A stretch of DNA of 64,000 nt from Ascarosepion bandense (taxonomy: Eukaryota > Mollusca > Cephalopoda > Sepiida > Sepiidae), in contig JBBBDQ010000750.1 in NCBI GenBank assembly GCA_037127315.1, forward strand, positions 1,457,501 to 1,521,500. Reading direction: 5' to 3'. Both the position numbers and the translations under genes were made by a program. Shown piece by piece: positions 44,685 to 56,023 of the stretch. A model generated the notes under the pieces. That model saw nothing but the letters and a program-made list of their open reading frames with translations. It was not told the DNA's origin and did no database searches. Each line of letters starts with the position of its first letter. Within the stretch, counting starts at the first letter, position 1.

Positions 44685-44700
44685 TGCAGTGAGTAGTGTA
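44218..44700. repeat. Microsatellite cluster
   Basis: (TA)n at 44218-44250 and 44512-44547 and (GATA)n around 44590-44690, with unassigned AT-rich sequence between. Confidence 0.85.
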
Positions 44701-45159
44701 CCCATGCACTCACTACCCCACATTCCCCGTTGTCAATATAAACAAGCATGGATATAAATAGATTGAAGACGCACAAGCTGACACACGCAACACACAGACA
44801 AGCATTGTCCCTGGCATTTTCGTGGGGGCTTTTTTGGACGTCCACTCCATCTCCCCCTCGTCACTCCCCCTTCCTCATCGCTGTATCTTTTCCTTCCCCC
44901 TCGCCTTTTTCGTGCACCTGATTCCAACCCTCGCTATACTATCCCCGTGCTCGATCGGCTCCCCTAGTCAAACAAGCAACTGCCTTCCTCTTTCTCCCAC
45001 TCATTTTCCCCTTTGATTCGGCCCCACCCCGCCAACCCATTTTTCTTCCCGATTCACGGCAATCTTTTTCGATCGTGCAGTCGCTCTGTTTTCGTTCTCA
45101 CAATTTATCTGTCTATCAACTTGATCATCAAATTCCTCTCTCTGTTCCTCGAATGAAAT
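44701..45159. other. Unassigned, pyrimidine-rich
   Basis: Less AT-rich, C/T-rich sequence with scattered CpG. No gene signature seen. Confidence 0.4.
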
Positions 45160-46012
45160 CAGGGTGCGATGGTTAAATTGTCACCATATTATATTTTAAA
45201 TTTACTGCATGCGCGTAACTTTTAGTTTATTTTATCGGCTGCACAGTATAGTATGGTCAGTTGGGCACTGTATCTGAGTAAAAAGCACCATGACGCAATT
45301 CACTCAGCCACAAATTTTTGAAAACGTAATGCTACTAGGCACTCGCGCCAGAAGCTCCGATCGAGGTGATGTAACGGTTAGCAAGCTTGTCTCGCTAGAA
45401 TCATTACTATTGAGTAGTGAGTTCGATCCTCACAGAGTGTCCCATACTTTCGGCCTTGTGCCACATCTAATCTGCGCTTAGAAAATCACCAGTTCAGTGT
45501 TTGGGCGTAAATCAAAGACAATGCAACAGATTTGGAATGAGTTGGATGAGTCTAATGGCGATTACGAATGTTTTTGTAGTGATTTCTAGTAACAGCGAGA
45601 TCATGTCTCCATTCATCTTCACACGAGGCTTTAGACTAAACGCGGAACCCTACATCCTGCTTTAAGGAGTTAGTGTTGCCTGGGCAAAGAGGGCTGCTTC
45701 TGAAAGATCTTATGTCTAACAGGACGCTGCACCATGGCACAAAAGCAATATTTTCGACTATACCACCCTTTACATCTAACTCCTCAGACTGCAAGCCCTT
45801 TGATTATTATGTATAGCACGCAGTTGTGACACCAAAGATGAACAAAAAGTAAGGATTGTGACAGCATTCCCCAAATTAAACAAGGAGACCGCTCAGAAAA
45901 CTTACAAGGGACACCGAAGATATCTGGAGGCAATTTTTATTGAAAAATGTAAAAAAAAATTCGAATTTCAAGATATTTTTATGTAATTTTGGTAAATATA
46001 TATGTCAAAATT
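45160..46012 (+). mobile_element. Deleted mariner-type element, copy M4, with nested SINE-B
   Basis: TIR CAGGGTGCGATGGTTAAATT, then MTQFTQPQIF and a degraded N-terminus. It is interrupted by SINE-B (45361-45490), resumes at GTTCAGTGTTTGGGCG, and has the family join GATTACGAATGTTTTTGTAG at about 45568. The right TIR is lost into a TA run. Confidence 0.72.
45361..45490 (+). mobile_element. SINE-B nested in M4
   Basis: Complete SINE-B: A box GGTGATGTAACGGTTAGC, B-box-like GAGTTCGATCCTCAC, tail CTGCGCTTAGAAAATCACC. It lies exactly between the M4 segments that are contiguous in M1 (AGAAGCTCC...AGTGTTTGGG). Confidence 0.85.
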
Positions 46013-46134
46013 ATATATATATATATGAGATAAGGTTATATATTTTTATAGAGCAGTATCTGGCTAGATTGCAAAAAATACTTTAACAAAAACGATCGCA
46101 ACCGTTTTTTTTCTTTTTTTCTACATTTTCCTCA

Positions 46135-46174
<40 letters not shown>

Positions 46175-46393
46175 CTTCTTTCTCTTTCTTTTAAACTGAT
46201 CACTTTAAAACGAAAACCAGTTTTCCTTCTAGCAGTGATTTATTTGGCATGCACAGAATGAATTAAGTGCCTTGACAAAGAAAAATAATATGTTGAAATT
46301 TATATATTCCTTTTATCAAATAAATAATTTTGTCTTTTCCAGGTTGCGGGCAGATGAATGTACACATACACGCACACAGATACACATACACGC

Positions 46394-46394
<1 letters not shown>

Positions 46395-46444
<50 letters not shown>

Positions 46445-46492
46445 TGTGTGTATGAGAGTTGTGTATAGATATATCGTATCTATCTATCTATC

Positions 46493-46530
<38 letters not shown>

Positions 46531-46608
46531 AGGGGAGAGAGAGAGAGAGGGGGAGAGAGATTTCGTTTCGAGCGTATTTTTTCCATTTTTTAAAATTCTA
46601 TTCCTCAT

Positions 46609-46653
<45 letters not shown>

Positions 46654-46807
46654 TTCAGTCTGTTCGTTACTTATCTATCTTTTCATCCGTTTATCTGTCT
46701 ATCTATCTATTTCAGTCTATTCCTAATCTATCTATCAATCTACTTATATATCTATTTCAGACTATTATCTATCCCTATCTCGTCATTCTCTCTCTATCTC
46801 ATTCTTT

Positions 46808-46852
<45 letters not shown>

Positions 46853-46888
46853 GATCGATCGTTCGATCCCGGCCAGAAGCAAAGGATG

Positions 46889-46920
<32 letters not shown>
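46395..46920. repeat. GATA/CTAT/CT/TA microsatellite field
   Basis: Successive arrays of tetranucleotide and dinucleotide repeats. At 46855-46885 a short plus-strand fragment of family A2 (GTTCGATCCCGGCCAGAAGC) is embedded. Confidence 0.9.
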
Positions 46921-46932
<12 letters not shown>

Positions 46933-47045
46933 GATTCGTCATCCATATACAAGCTTGTTTCGCTGTATCACAGCTCATCAGTGTGACTAAACATCCATTC
47001 GCTTCTGGCCGAGATCGAAACTCGACCAATACAGTGTCAGTCGGA

Positions 47046-47046
<1 letters not shown>
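46920..47046 (-). mobile_element. Family A2 ribozyme repeat
   Basis: The minus strand reads GACTGACACTGTATTGG, the B-box-like GAGTTTCGATCTCGGCCAG, then the ribozyme, then TA/CT repeats. It faces a plus-strand fragment of the same family 35 bp away. A (TA)n follows at 47047-47093. Confidence 0.7.
46938..46988 (-). ncRNA. Hammerhead ribozyme, family A2
   Basis: CUGAUGA, stem II GCUGU/ACAGC (perfect), GAAA, stem III ACAAGCUUGU (self-complementary, differing from family A at positions that change together) and GUA as cleavage triplet. Stem I is weakened here by a C-A mismatch. The 18.9 kb copy has CCACA on the 5' side. Confidence 0.7.
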
Positions 47047-47093
<47 letters not shown>

Positions 47094-47097
<4 letters not shown>

Positions 47098-47276
47098 ATA
47101 GCTATTATAACAATAATATTAATGATAATATATCTATAAATGGTCTACTTATGTACTGAGCACTATTTTAAAAAAGTAAATATTAAAATGTGGAATATAT
47201 ATCCATTAGTTTAAACCACTTATTTATATATATATATATATATCGTTTCAATGATTAATTTCTTCCTTTTGTGCAG
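47094..47276. other. AT-rich spacer
   Basis: Contains a TACTGAGCACTATTTTAAA piece shared with family B flanks. Nothing else seen. Confidence 0.5.
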
Positions 47277-47388
47277 GTGGGGAATCGGACGCCGGCTTTA
47301 ATTTGTCCCGTTCATGTAAAATATCGGCTGTGATGTAAAGGCAACACAAAGCAGAGCCGAGCATTGAACACGGCGGGTTCATGCCAAG
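47277..47388 (+). other. Exon-like segment, unproven
   Basis: Preceded by a strong acceptor (TTTCTTCCTTTTGTGCAG) and followed by a strong donor (CCAAG/GTAGGT), 112 bp, with base composition richer in CpG than its surroundings. All three plus frames contain a stop, so it could only be a UTR exon. The opposite strand is open for 83 codons (47499-47248) but matches nothing I know. Confidence 0.22.
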
Positions 47389-47759
47389 GTAGGTGGAAAC
47401 GCGTCTAAGGACATTACAATGAATAAAAGAAGTCGTGAAGAAAGCGAAGAATGTTTGTAGATTTGAAGGAAGTGATGGGCGAGTGAGAAAATTGAACATG
47501 GGATCCGATGCTGGTGACGTTGATGACGGTGTTCGGGTGGAAAGAGCAAGAAGACGCCGTGACGTTGATGGAGGCGTTGTCGACGTTGTCGTATTGGGTG
47601 TGAGCGTTGGCTCCAGTTACAGCGGCACGGGGTGACAGTCGTGCTGTTCACGGTCGACGTCGTGGACAGCGGTAGAGACATCGAGGACGTCGGCGGCATG
47701 ATAAACGTCGATGACGGCCATAACGATGACGTCTATGACGGTGATATTATGGCTGAAGA
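47389..47759. other. CpG-rich GACGTTGATGACG-like patch
   Basis: Degenerate repetition of GACG/GTTGATG words with many CpGs, unlike anything else in the window. Short frames in it are Asp/Val/Gly-rich. I cannot assign a function. Confidence 0.4.
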
Positions 47760-48204
47760 AAGAAATGAAGAAAAAAAAAGAAAGAAAGAATTAAGGTAAC
47801 TGAAAACAAATAAGGAATCAAAGAAAGAAACAAAGAAAGAAAAAAGAAAGATAGGGAAAGAAAAGGAATGAAGAATAAAAAATAAAATAGTGAAAAAAGA
47901 AACTATATTTTTCCTAGAAAGAAAAAAAGAAAAGAAAGAAAAGAAAGAACAAAAAAGAAAGAAAACAAAGAAAAAGAAATAGAAAGAAAAAATAAAGAAT
48001 GAGAGAAAGAAAGAAAAAGAAAAAATTAAAGAATGAAAGAAAGATAGAATAAAATGACTAAATAATAAGAAAAAAGAAAGAAAGAAAGAAAGAAAATAGA
48101 GGAAAAAAGGAAAAAAAGAAAGAATAGAGAAATAATAGAAAAGGGTAAGAAAAAAATGAGAAAAATCTGTCTAATTTAAAAGAATAAGTCTAAGTACCCT
48201 TATA

Positions 48205-48244
<40 letters not shown>

Positions 48245-48310
48245 AAAAGTTACCTAAATAAACAGAAACAATGAAAGCAATTAAAGAAAGTACAAGTTGT
48301 CTAAACAAAC

Positions 48311-48357
<47 letters not shown>

Positions 48358-48424
48358 AAAATTACCTAAATAAACAGAAAGAAAAAAATTAAGACCGGTA
48401 TATCCGCAAATATGTGACCAAAAC

Positions 48425-48455
<31 letters not shown>

Positions 48456-48480
48456 ACGAGAGAGCGAGAGAGAAAGTGAG
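47760..48480. repeat. (GAAA)n homopurine tract
   Basis: About 700 bp of A/G on the plus strand with clean (GAAA)n blocks near 48210 and 48310 and short interruptions. Confidence 0.92.
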
Positions 48481-48539
48481 AGATCAGTTATAGAAGAAAA
48501 CCCTGAAGAATGAAGATGTGGGGAAAGACCGAAAGAAAG

Positions 48540-48880
48540 CACAAATGTGATGAGAACGTGAGAAGATGAAGGGAAAATGGAGAGGGTGTAAGGTGTATAA
48601 CAATACCGAAATATGCTCGAGGCCAGGAAAGGAAACGAAGATGGCAGTCTCTCGCAGGTTACCGCTCAATTACTACCGAAATCTCGTAGCGACGGAATTA
48701 CCGTTGGGCAAATTTACCCAGATCTTTGTCCGGTTGCTTTGCGGACATATTTTTTGACATTCACTTCATTGACGTCGGCTCGATCGGCCCCTATCTGTCG
48801 AAGTCGATGTCAGAGACGACAGTGAAGGCGACGTTAGCATCAGCAGCTAAGCATTGCTTCATTATCACCACACCCGTACT
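48540..48880. other. Unique-looking, CpG-containing segment
   Basis: Non-repetitive sequence with several short overlapping plus frames of 61-72 codons and a CTCTCGCAG acceptor-like site near 48657. No domain recognised, so not called as a gene. Confidence 0.35.
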
Positions 48881-49199
48881 GCTTTTACTTTTTTTGTTTT
48901 TGTTTTTTTCCTTTTTTTCTTCTTTTTCGTTCCTTCTTTTCTAATTTTTATTTTTTCTTGTCTTCGACATTCATTTATTATTGGTCAACATCGTTATTGG
49001 CTAGCCGTTCTAACAGCTCATTAAATCACGGGCTGTTTCTAAATTTAGAACGAGAAATGCCATTAATTTTTATCTAGAAGCCTACCTCAAAGATATTATG
49101 AGGGATGGGCGCTTCGTTTTGTTAGGGAGGGCGTAAGATAGTGGGGGTGGAGAGAGAAGAGCTGCGTAAGGCTTTCATATTTTAATTTTTTTATCGATT

Positions 49200-50617
49200 G
49201 TTTTTCTTTAAATTTTTTTTTTTTTTTTTTGCTAATTTTCTCTCTTTCTTTCCTACGTTTCTCTTTTTCTTAGTCTTTCTCCTTCTCTCTCTTTCTCCTG
49301 TTTCTCTCTTACTTCGCTTTTCTCTCTCTCTTTCTTTCTTATGTTTCTTTCTTTCTTTCTTTGTGTGTCCCCCCTTTTTTTATACTTTTCTCTTTCCTTT
49401 GCATTCTCTCGCTCTCTCTCTTTCTTATGTTTTTCTTTTGATCATCTTTCTTCCACTCTTCCTTTCTTGTGTATTTCTTTCTTTCTTCGTTTTTCTCCCT
49501 GTCTTTCTTTCTAACGTTTCATTCATTTGTTTTTCTCCATTTCGTTTTTTCTTATGTTTCTCTCTTTCTTTCTCTCACACTCTTTCGTTTTCATTCCTAT
49601 GTTTCTCTCTTTTTTCGTTACTCTCTTTTTCTTTCTTTCTTTCTTTCTCTTTTTTCTTCCTTTCTAACGTTTCTTTCTTGCTTCGTCTTTCTCCCTCTCT
49701 TTTTCTCATCTTTCTATTTTTCTTCGTCTTTATCTCTTTCTTTATCTTTCTCTTTTTATTATTCTCCCTATTTTTCTTTCTTATGATTCTATCTCTATTT
49801 TCCCTCCTTCTTTTTCCCTCCTTCCTTTCATATTTTTTCTCTATCTCTTTGTTTTTCTCCCTCTCTTTCTTTATCATCATCCTCTCTTTCTTTATCATCA
49901 TCCTCTCTTTCTGTATCTTTCTCTCTTTCTTGGTTTTTCACTCTCTTTTTGCACCTTTCTCTATTTCTTCGTTTTTTCTCTCACTTCTTCTCTTATGATT
50001 CTCTCTTTGTTTTCTCCCTTCCTTTCTTTCTCATGATTCTCTCTTTCTTCGTCTTTCTCCTTCTTTTTCTGTTTTTTGTTTTTCACTTTCATCGTCTTCC
50101 TCCCTCTCTTTTTCTTCTGTTTTCTCTTTTTTTCTCTCTCTCCCTTTCTTATGTTTCTCTCTTTCTTTGTCTTCCCCATTTTTCTCTATTTCTTCGTTAT
50201 TTTTCACTCTCTCTTTCTTTATCTTTTTCTCTTTTTTGGTCTTTCTCCCTCTCTTTCGTTTTTGTTTCTCTTTTTCTTTATATTTCTTCCTCTCTTTGTT
50301 TCTACTTATGTCTCTGTCTCTCTTTGTCTTTTTACCTCCCACCTTTTCTTATGTTTTGCTATCTCTTTGTTTTTAACGATCTCTCTCTTTCTCATGATTT
50401 TTCTTTCTTGGACTTCCTAATTTTTCTCTATTTCTTCGTTTTTCACTCTCTCTTTCTTTATCATTTTCTGTTTCTTCGTCTTCCTCCCTCTCTTTCTTTT
50501 TCTGTTTCTCTCCTTCTTTGTCTTTCTCCCTCTCTTCCTTTTTTGTTTCTCTCTTTCTTCATCTTTCTCCCTTTCTTTCGTTTTGCTTATCTGTTTTCTC
50601 CCTCTCGTTTTTTCTTA

Positions 50618-50674
<57 letters not shown>

Positions 50675-50680
50675 CATTCA
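49200..50680. repeat. CT/TTTC homopyrimidine tract, about 1.5 kb
   Basis: Almost only C and T on the plus strand, ending in a pure (CT)n block at 50624-50672. The 266- and 293-codon Phe/Leu/Ser frames here have no other composition and are artefacts. Confidence 0.95.
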
Positions 50681-50904
50681 CTCTCGCGGATTTTCCCTCC
50701 CACATGTTCTCTTCATTCTGATCTATCGATTTTATTTACCCTTTTAATATTTTGTTTTCAGACGATTTTTTATCATAACACCTCGTTTTTTCATCTTGTT
50801 TTGACTATTTTGTTTTATTGTTTAATGTGATCCTTTCTTGCCCCTAATCGTGTGCCATACATCCACTAACACAATACGCAAACGTAAGCAAATGAAATTT
50901 AACA

Positions 50905-51326
50905 CGCACATATCTGGTCGGTTGTCCCTGCTATCCACTTAGGGGTCCTTGACAAAATCCAACGGAGAATCTGTCATGAGATGGAGCCCGACTTGGCAGA
51001 TCGGATACAGTCACTTTCTCACCGGCACAAAATGACTTCCCTGTGTCTCTTCTACAAATACTTCCATGGCTTCTGCTCAGACAAACTTAGATCACTGGTA
51101 ACCCCCACCCATATATGAATTTGCTCGAGCCACAAGATTAGCAACTAGTTCCCACACTTTTACTGTGAAATCAATAAATTGTAAACACAAATTCTACTCC
51201 AGCAACTTCTTCTCTCGCACCTCCCGCCCGTGGAATTCCCTTCCGGTTACTTGCTTTCCCTACAGCTACAGTCTTCAAGAATTCAAATGTAAAGTCAATA
51301 GTCATCTACTATCTCACTAATTTCCT

Positions 51327-51362
<36 letters not shown>

Positions 51363-51530
51363 CTTCTTTCTTCATCCACTCCACTCTCATCCTTCTCCTA
51401 CCCTCTTCCTGATACCCCCCTGTAACCTGTCTCTCTTTCTCATAACTTACCTCCTATGTAACGCACCGCTCAACAGTAGCAATAAAATGCCTTACTTGGG
51501 GCGACACGATTATAAAAAAAATAAAAAACA
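50905..51530 (+). pseudogene. LINE-J C-terminal copy with 3' end
   Basis: Plus-strand frames give GVLDKIQRRICHE, LCLFYKYFHGFCSDKLRS, TSRPWNSLPVTCF and YSLQEFKCKV with frameshifts, then a CT-rich 3' UTR and the terminus GGGGCGACACGATTATAAAA at about 51525. Confidence 0.72.
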
Positions 51531-51624
51531 TTCCTCTTTATTTAACTCAATCTATATTTTGCTTAATCAGAGACTGCCTCTGTTTTATCATCGCAACTGT
51601 AAAGTTTCTGTTTCTCTCACCGGA

Positions 51625-51942
51625 CATATTTGTGTGCGTGTTAGGTACCTGGGGGTGGTGTAATGGTTAGTAAGCTTGTCTCGCTAGAATCATTACAATT
51701 GAGTAGTGAGTTCGATCCTCACTGTGTGTCCCTTACTTTGTCCTTGTGCCTCATCTAGGCTACGCTTAGAAAATCACCATATTTGTGTGCGTGTTAGGTA
51801 CCTCGAGGTGGTGTAATGGTTAGCAAGCTTGTCTCGCTAGAATCATTACAAGTGAGTTCGATCCTCACTGTGTGTCCCTTACTTTGTCCTTGTGCCTCAT
51901 CTAGGCTACGCTTAGAAAATTACCATATTTGTGTGCGTGTTT
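51625..51942 (+). mobile_element. Tandem SINE-B dimer
   Basis: Two SINE-B units (51645-51778 and 51799-51926), each followed by CATATTTGTGTGCGTGTT, which also precedes the first. The first unit has intact A (GGTGTAATGGTTAGT) and B-box-like (GAGTTCGATCCTCAC) regions; the second has lost about 10 bp before its B box. Confidence 0.82.
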
Positions 51943-52185
51943 ACGTACGTATGCGCGCTATACAAACACAAAAGGTATATACGAAGAATTGTTTTCGTTC
52001 TTGAACAGGCCTTTTCACAATATCTGAATAAATCATCAAGTATGCTTTGTAGGGACGGGGCCTTTTGGTCGTACTGAGAAATTTACTGCTCACTTTTGCA
52101 TACACATAACCATACATACTTTACATCCCTACTCGAAACATACACACATTTATTATATCAACGAAAGCACACGCATCTGCATCGT

Positions 52186-52290
52186 TCATTCAGTAATGAA
52201 TTTGAACACTCCCGGCTACTGTCGTGTGTTTACATTGTATATAACACGCTAAAGTCCGCCTTCCTCTACATAACTCAAAGGTACTGATGC
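52186..52290 (+). mobile_element. Family A repeat, 5' part only
   Basis: GTTCATTCAGTAATGAATTT through ACGCTAAAGTCCGCCTTC matches the first half of 37705-37921. It jumps near GGTACTGATG and the ribozyme is missing. Confidence 0.6.
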
Positions 52291-52394
52291 ACACACATAC
52301 ACGCACCCCCCCCACATATATATATATATATGTGGGGAGGGTGCGTGTGCATATATATAGCTATGATGTCTCTGAATATATGGGGGAAAATATA

Positions 52395-52640
52395 CATATA
52401 TTATTTTATATACTGTGTCCCTTCAGGACGTAGACGATCATGGCCTTCCTTCGATCATGTGGCTATCCTGGAGTGCCTCTTAGCACGATTTATCCTATTA
52501 TCCCCACCGAAACCCCGCTCTGCCATCCACTTGCTCAAGCCCGTCAAGTATGTTAGGCGTTGCTTTCCTCTGTCACTTTCTCTCTGTATGATCTGTATCA
52601 GATTCTCCAAGCCCTCCTTACTCATTACATGTCCAAGGAA
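52395..52640 (-). pseudogene. RTE-type LINE 3' fragment
   Basis: Plus-strand CAGATTCTCCAAGCCCTCCT (the reverse of the GLENL codons) and CATCCACTTGCTCAAGCCC mark an inverted RTE C-terminus and 3' UTR, as at 56860. Confidence 0.6.
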
Positions 52641-52715
52641 ATTTAATGTAAGTAAAAATTATCAACAGAAAGGAATATATCAGAGGAATGGCAACCTTGG
52701 AGAAGATACCCTTAC

Positions 52716-52717
52716 AA

Positions 52718-52772
<55 letters not shown>

Positions 52773-52782
52773 TGAAAAACCT

Positions 52783-52828
<46 letters not shown>

Positions 52829-52877
52829 TGAAAAACCTTAGATAGATAGACAGATAGCTAGATATGATAAGCCTTGT

Positions 52878-52945
<68 letters not shown>
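52716..52945. repeat. (GATA)n with GATATGAAAAACCTTA spacers
   Basis: Three long GATA blocks separated by GATATGAAAAACCTTA or a variant. A small higher-order array. Confidence 0.92.
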
Positions 52946-52946
<1 letters not shown>

Positions 52947-53512
52947 GAACGGAATTCTACTTGCTTCTTACTGGCTTGCTCGGCTGCTATTGCTCACAGA
53001 AATATTATAGTCCAAAAGAGTGACACGTCGGATTACAGTAGGCGTCTTATTGTCTTTGTTCGTAAGGAATGCAAGCTTGTTCTAAATTATGCAAAGTTAT
53101 TGGTTGCTTATAGAATGAAAAAACGTATAGCATCTCGCAAGTTCGGCTTAGAGATAACTGACGGCTCTGCAAGTGTGTGCTGTCCAAAAGAAAACCCTAA
53201 ATCCCTTCTCTTTTCAACCAATTTAAAGTTTTCACTTCTACAGAAGTTTGCTCGTAAATTCTTTTCCAACTCCACATTTGACTCATCTGGAATGCCCACA
53301 CCTGTTTTCCCAACTACAACAGAAGCCCAACTGAGTGATATATACATTACCCCGTCTCTGATCTCAGATATCATTTTTTAAATTAAATTCCCATACGGCA
53401 AGCGGAGGTCATGGAATCCAAGCTGTCTTAGTAAAGAAATGTGCCCTATGCTGAATCCGGTCCTCTCCAAACTCTACAACTGTTGCCTTTCTTTTTCCTG
53501 CTTTGGGTCCTG

Positions 53513-54031
53513 GACATGACAGTAAACTGCATTCGGAAGCAAGGCCGCTGATTGGAAGGTTGTGATGAGCATGGAACCACCTCTTAATTGCTGTTGTTCC
53601 GAGGTCCACCCTGACCCGGAGTGGTAGTACCTGTTGGGGTCCCAACTATTGGCAAATAGTTACCCCTCTAAACTGGGTTCAAAACGCTATGAATGTATAA
53701 AAATACACTATTATAGAAATAGACTTTTATCGAAAAATATACATTTTTAATGGAAAAATATTACCAACAAAACATTTTTAAGAAAAAATTATTGCCATCA
53801 CACATTTTTGAAGGAAAAAATATTCTCAGCAAAACATTTTTAAAATACAAAACTAGATGACATTTTCAGTTTTCTAAAAGAAAAAAAAACAAAAAATTCA
53901 TTAAAATCTGACTAAATCAAGCTTCCTACTATAACCGAACATTAAAAAACAAATACCTAAAAAACCCATTTTTTTGGCATTAAATAACCCACAAAGCTTG
54001 ATATGTCATTAAACAAAACTAAAACTCAAAC
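53513..54031 (+). mobile_element. Repeat R, copy 2, inside LINE-J
   Basis: From CATGACAGTAAACTGCATTC to TCATTAAACAAAACTAAAAC, same layout as copy 1. About 30 codons of the LINE between linker and RT start are absent at the site, so insertion was accompanied by a deletion or the element replaced sequence. Confidence 0.68.
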
Positions 54032-54172
54032 TGTTTCTGCTTTGCAGCTTATTTGAAGTCCTCATCTATTGTTCCTGTTTTTAAGAACTCTAGTGAACTC
54101 TCTGACCCCTTTAACCCTCGCCCTATTAGCCTCTTACCGCTTTTTGGCAAAGTATTCAAGAATCTTTTAATT

Positions 54173-55075
54173 GATTTCCAAGCATTCAGTTTTCTTGCAG
54201 TTTATATGTAGTTCTTCCTTTCCGTTTTCTTTAACTACCTTCAGTAGGAAGTCTTGTAGTTTTCTTTCCGTGTCTGCTATCAGCACTGTGTCATCTACGT
54301 ATCTTATATTGTTCAAATCGCGGCCGCCAATGACGAAACCTGGCATGATTTCTAGAGCTGATTTCGATCAAGTCTTTACTTCATTTTTGATGAGATTGTC
54401 CAGCTTTCGCTGTTATATTAAAGAACAGCTATCACATAACAATCCAGTACTTTGTTTCCAGTGAAATTTTTGTGTCTCTCAATACTACTCAGCTTCTGGA
54501 ATAGGTCCTTGGCCATGCCAATACGCGTTCGGATCTTAGTGTCACACTTTCTGTCCACTGTTAAAATACTTTTCAGGTATTAGTGTTTCTGTACCTCCTT
54601 GATTTTAATATCCCTGGTATGGAGCTGATATTTTGGGTTCTTATTTTTACTGATGACCATGCATTCAGTTTTCTTATAGCTTAAATGTAGTTCTTTCTTC
54701 CCGTTTTAACTACTTCCTGTAGGATGTCTTGTAGTTTCCATTCCGTGTCAGCTATCAGCACTGTATCATCTGCGTATCTTATATTGTTCAGATTGTGACC
54801 ATCGACCTAACATGTGAGCAACGACGAGGCTTTGGAGAGGATAGAAACGAAAAGGAAACTAATACTTCACATCAAGAAGAGACAGATGAAGTTTCTGGGA
54901 TATGCTATGCGGAAAGAGAACTTGGAGGATCTGATACTCACTGGACCGTGAGCGGAAAGGAGAGACAGGAGAAAGCAACGCATGATATACGCCATGAAGG
55001 GACACGGCACATAGAAGAAGATGCAAGAATCTAATCAATGCTGAAGTAGTTAAGCATCTCATTTCTCTCTTCTCA
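54173..55075. mobile_element. RTE-type LINE fragment with internal inversion
   Basis: 54173-54800 is minus strand (IRYVDDTVLIADTERKLQ, KTECL, RNSESWTISSKMK-type residues, the ADD/VDD core and following segment, partly duplicated). 54801-55075 is plus strand (NDEALERIETKRKL, MKFLGYAMRKENLEDLI). The two belong to neighbouring parts of one protein but face each other. Inserted in LINE-J. Confidence 0.65.
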
Positions 55076-55716
55076 CGATTTATTCTCTGGCAAATAATAT
55101 TCCGTTTTGCCTGGTCTTCACTGATATGCTAACGGCCATCACCGAATATGTATATCCGGCTCTTGACAATAATCGCGAAACTCGAGCTGTTGCTCTAGAT
55201 ATTTCGGAAGCGTTTGACAGGGCTTGATATGTTGATCTTCTGTGCAAGCTCAAGGGCTACGGTATTTCTAGACGATTGTTTCATTTAATCCAATTGTGAA
55301 ATGAATGTCGTTTTAAACGAGCAGGCTTCCAGATCATTTCACACGAACGCGGGTGTACCTCAAGGTCCTATTCTAGGTACTACACTGTTCCTGCTCTTTA
55401 TCAATGATATTCCTGATGTCATAAGTTCCCAAGCAGGCATCTATGTAGATGACACCCCTATTTACTCCAATCTCAAATGGAAATCTGCCAATGACGCCAA
55501 AGTAATTCTTTGCTGTTGAAACGGACCTCCAATGAAGGGTTAAATAAAGAAGGAAATAGGTTGCAAATTTTAATGACTCCAAAACTGCTTTAACCACCAA
55601 ACAGACTTTCCAGCCAGCCTTCAGCATGGCTGAGGCATGTCTCCTTGAGGGCAACACACTGCGTTTCCTTGGCCTCACTTTTTCAAGCGAGCTAAAGTGG
55701 GACCTAAAGTGGGACG

Positions 55717-56023
55717 GAGGATGTGCGTGGTGGTGCATTTGATATCGACTCGAAACGAGAGATCGGGGTGCCAAGTTCGAATTCCAGTTGAATTCCTTTC
55801 ATTCACTTACGCACAAATACCCTTCGGAAAGGAATTAATCCTTCTCTTCCCTCCAATGATGGGTTAAATAATAGGACAGATTGGGTTCTATTGCCTTGGC
55901 TGGCAACCAATCTATCGCAGAAAGCAATGGCAACCTACTGCGTGATAATCTTCTGCCAAGTCAGTCATGTTTCTTTCGAGACATGATCGCCCAAAGGGTG
56001 TATCACGTATAAATGACTGACTG
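55717..56023 (+). mobile_element. SINE-A inside LINE-J, perfect TSD
   Basis: Complete SINE-A flanked by AAAGTGGGACG (55706-55716 and 56024-56034). It splits the LINE-J codons for SELKWD...EYIGSLDAS, so it is younger than that copy. Confidence 0.9.

Noticed and set aside
49198..50830. Open frames of 266 and 293 codons
   Set aside because: Same cause: a pyrimidine-rich tract lacking stop codons in several frames.
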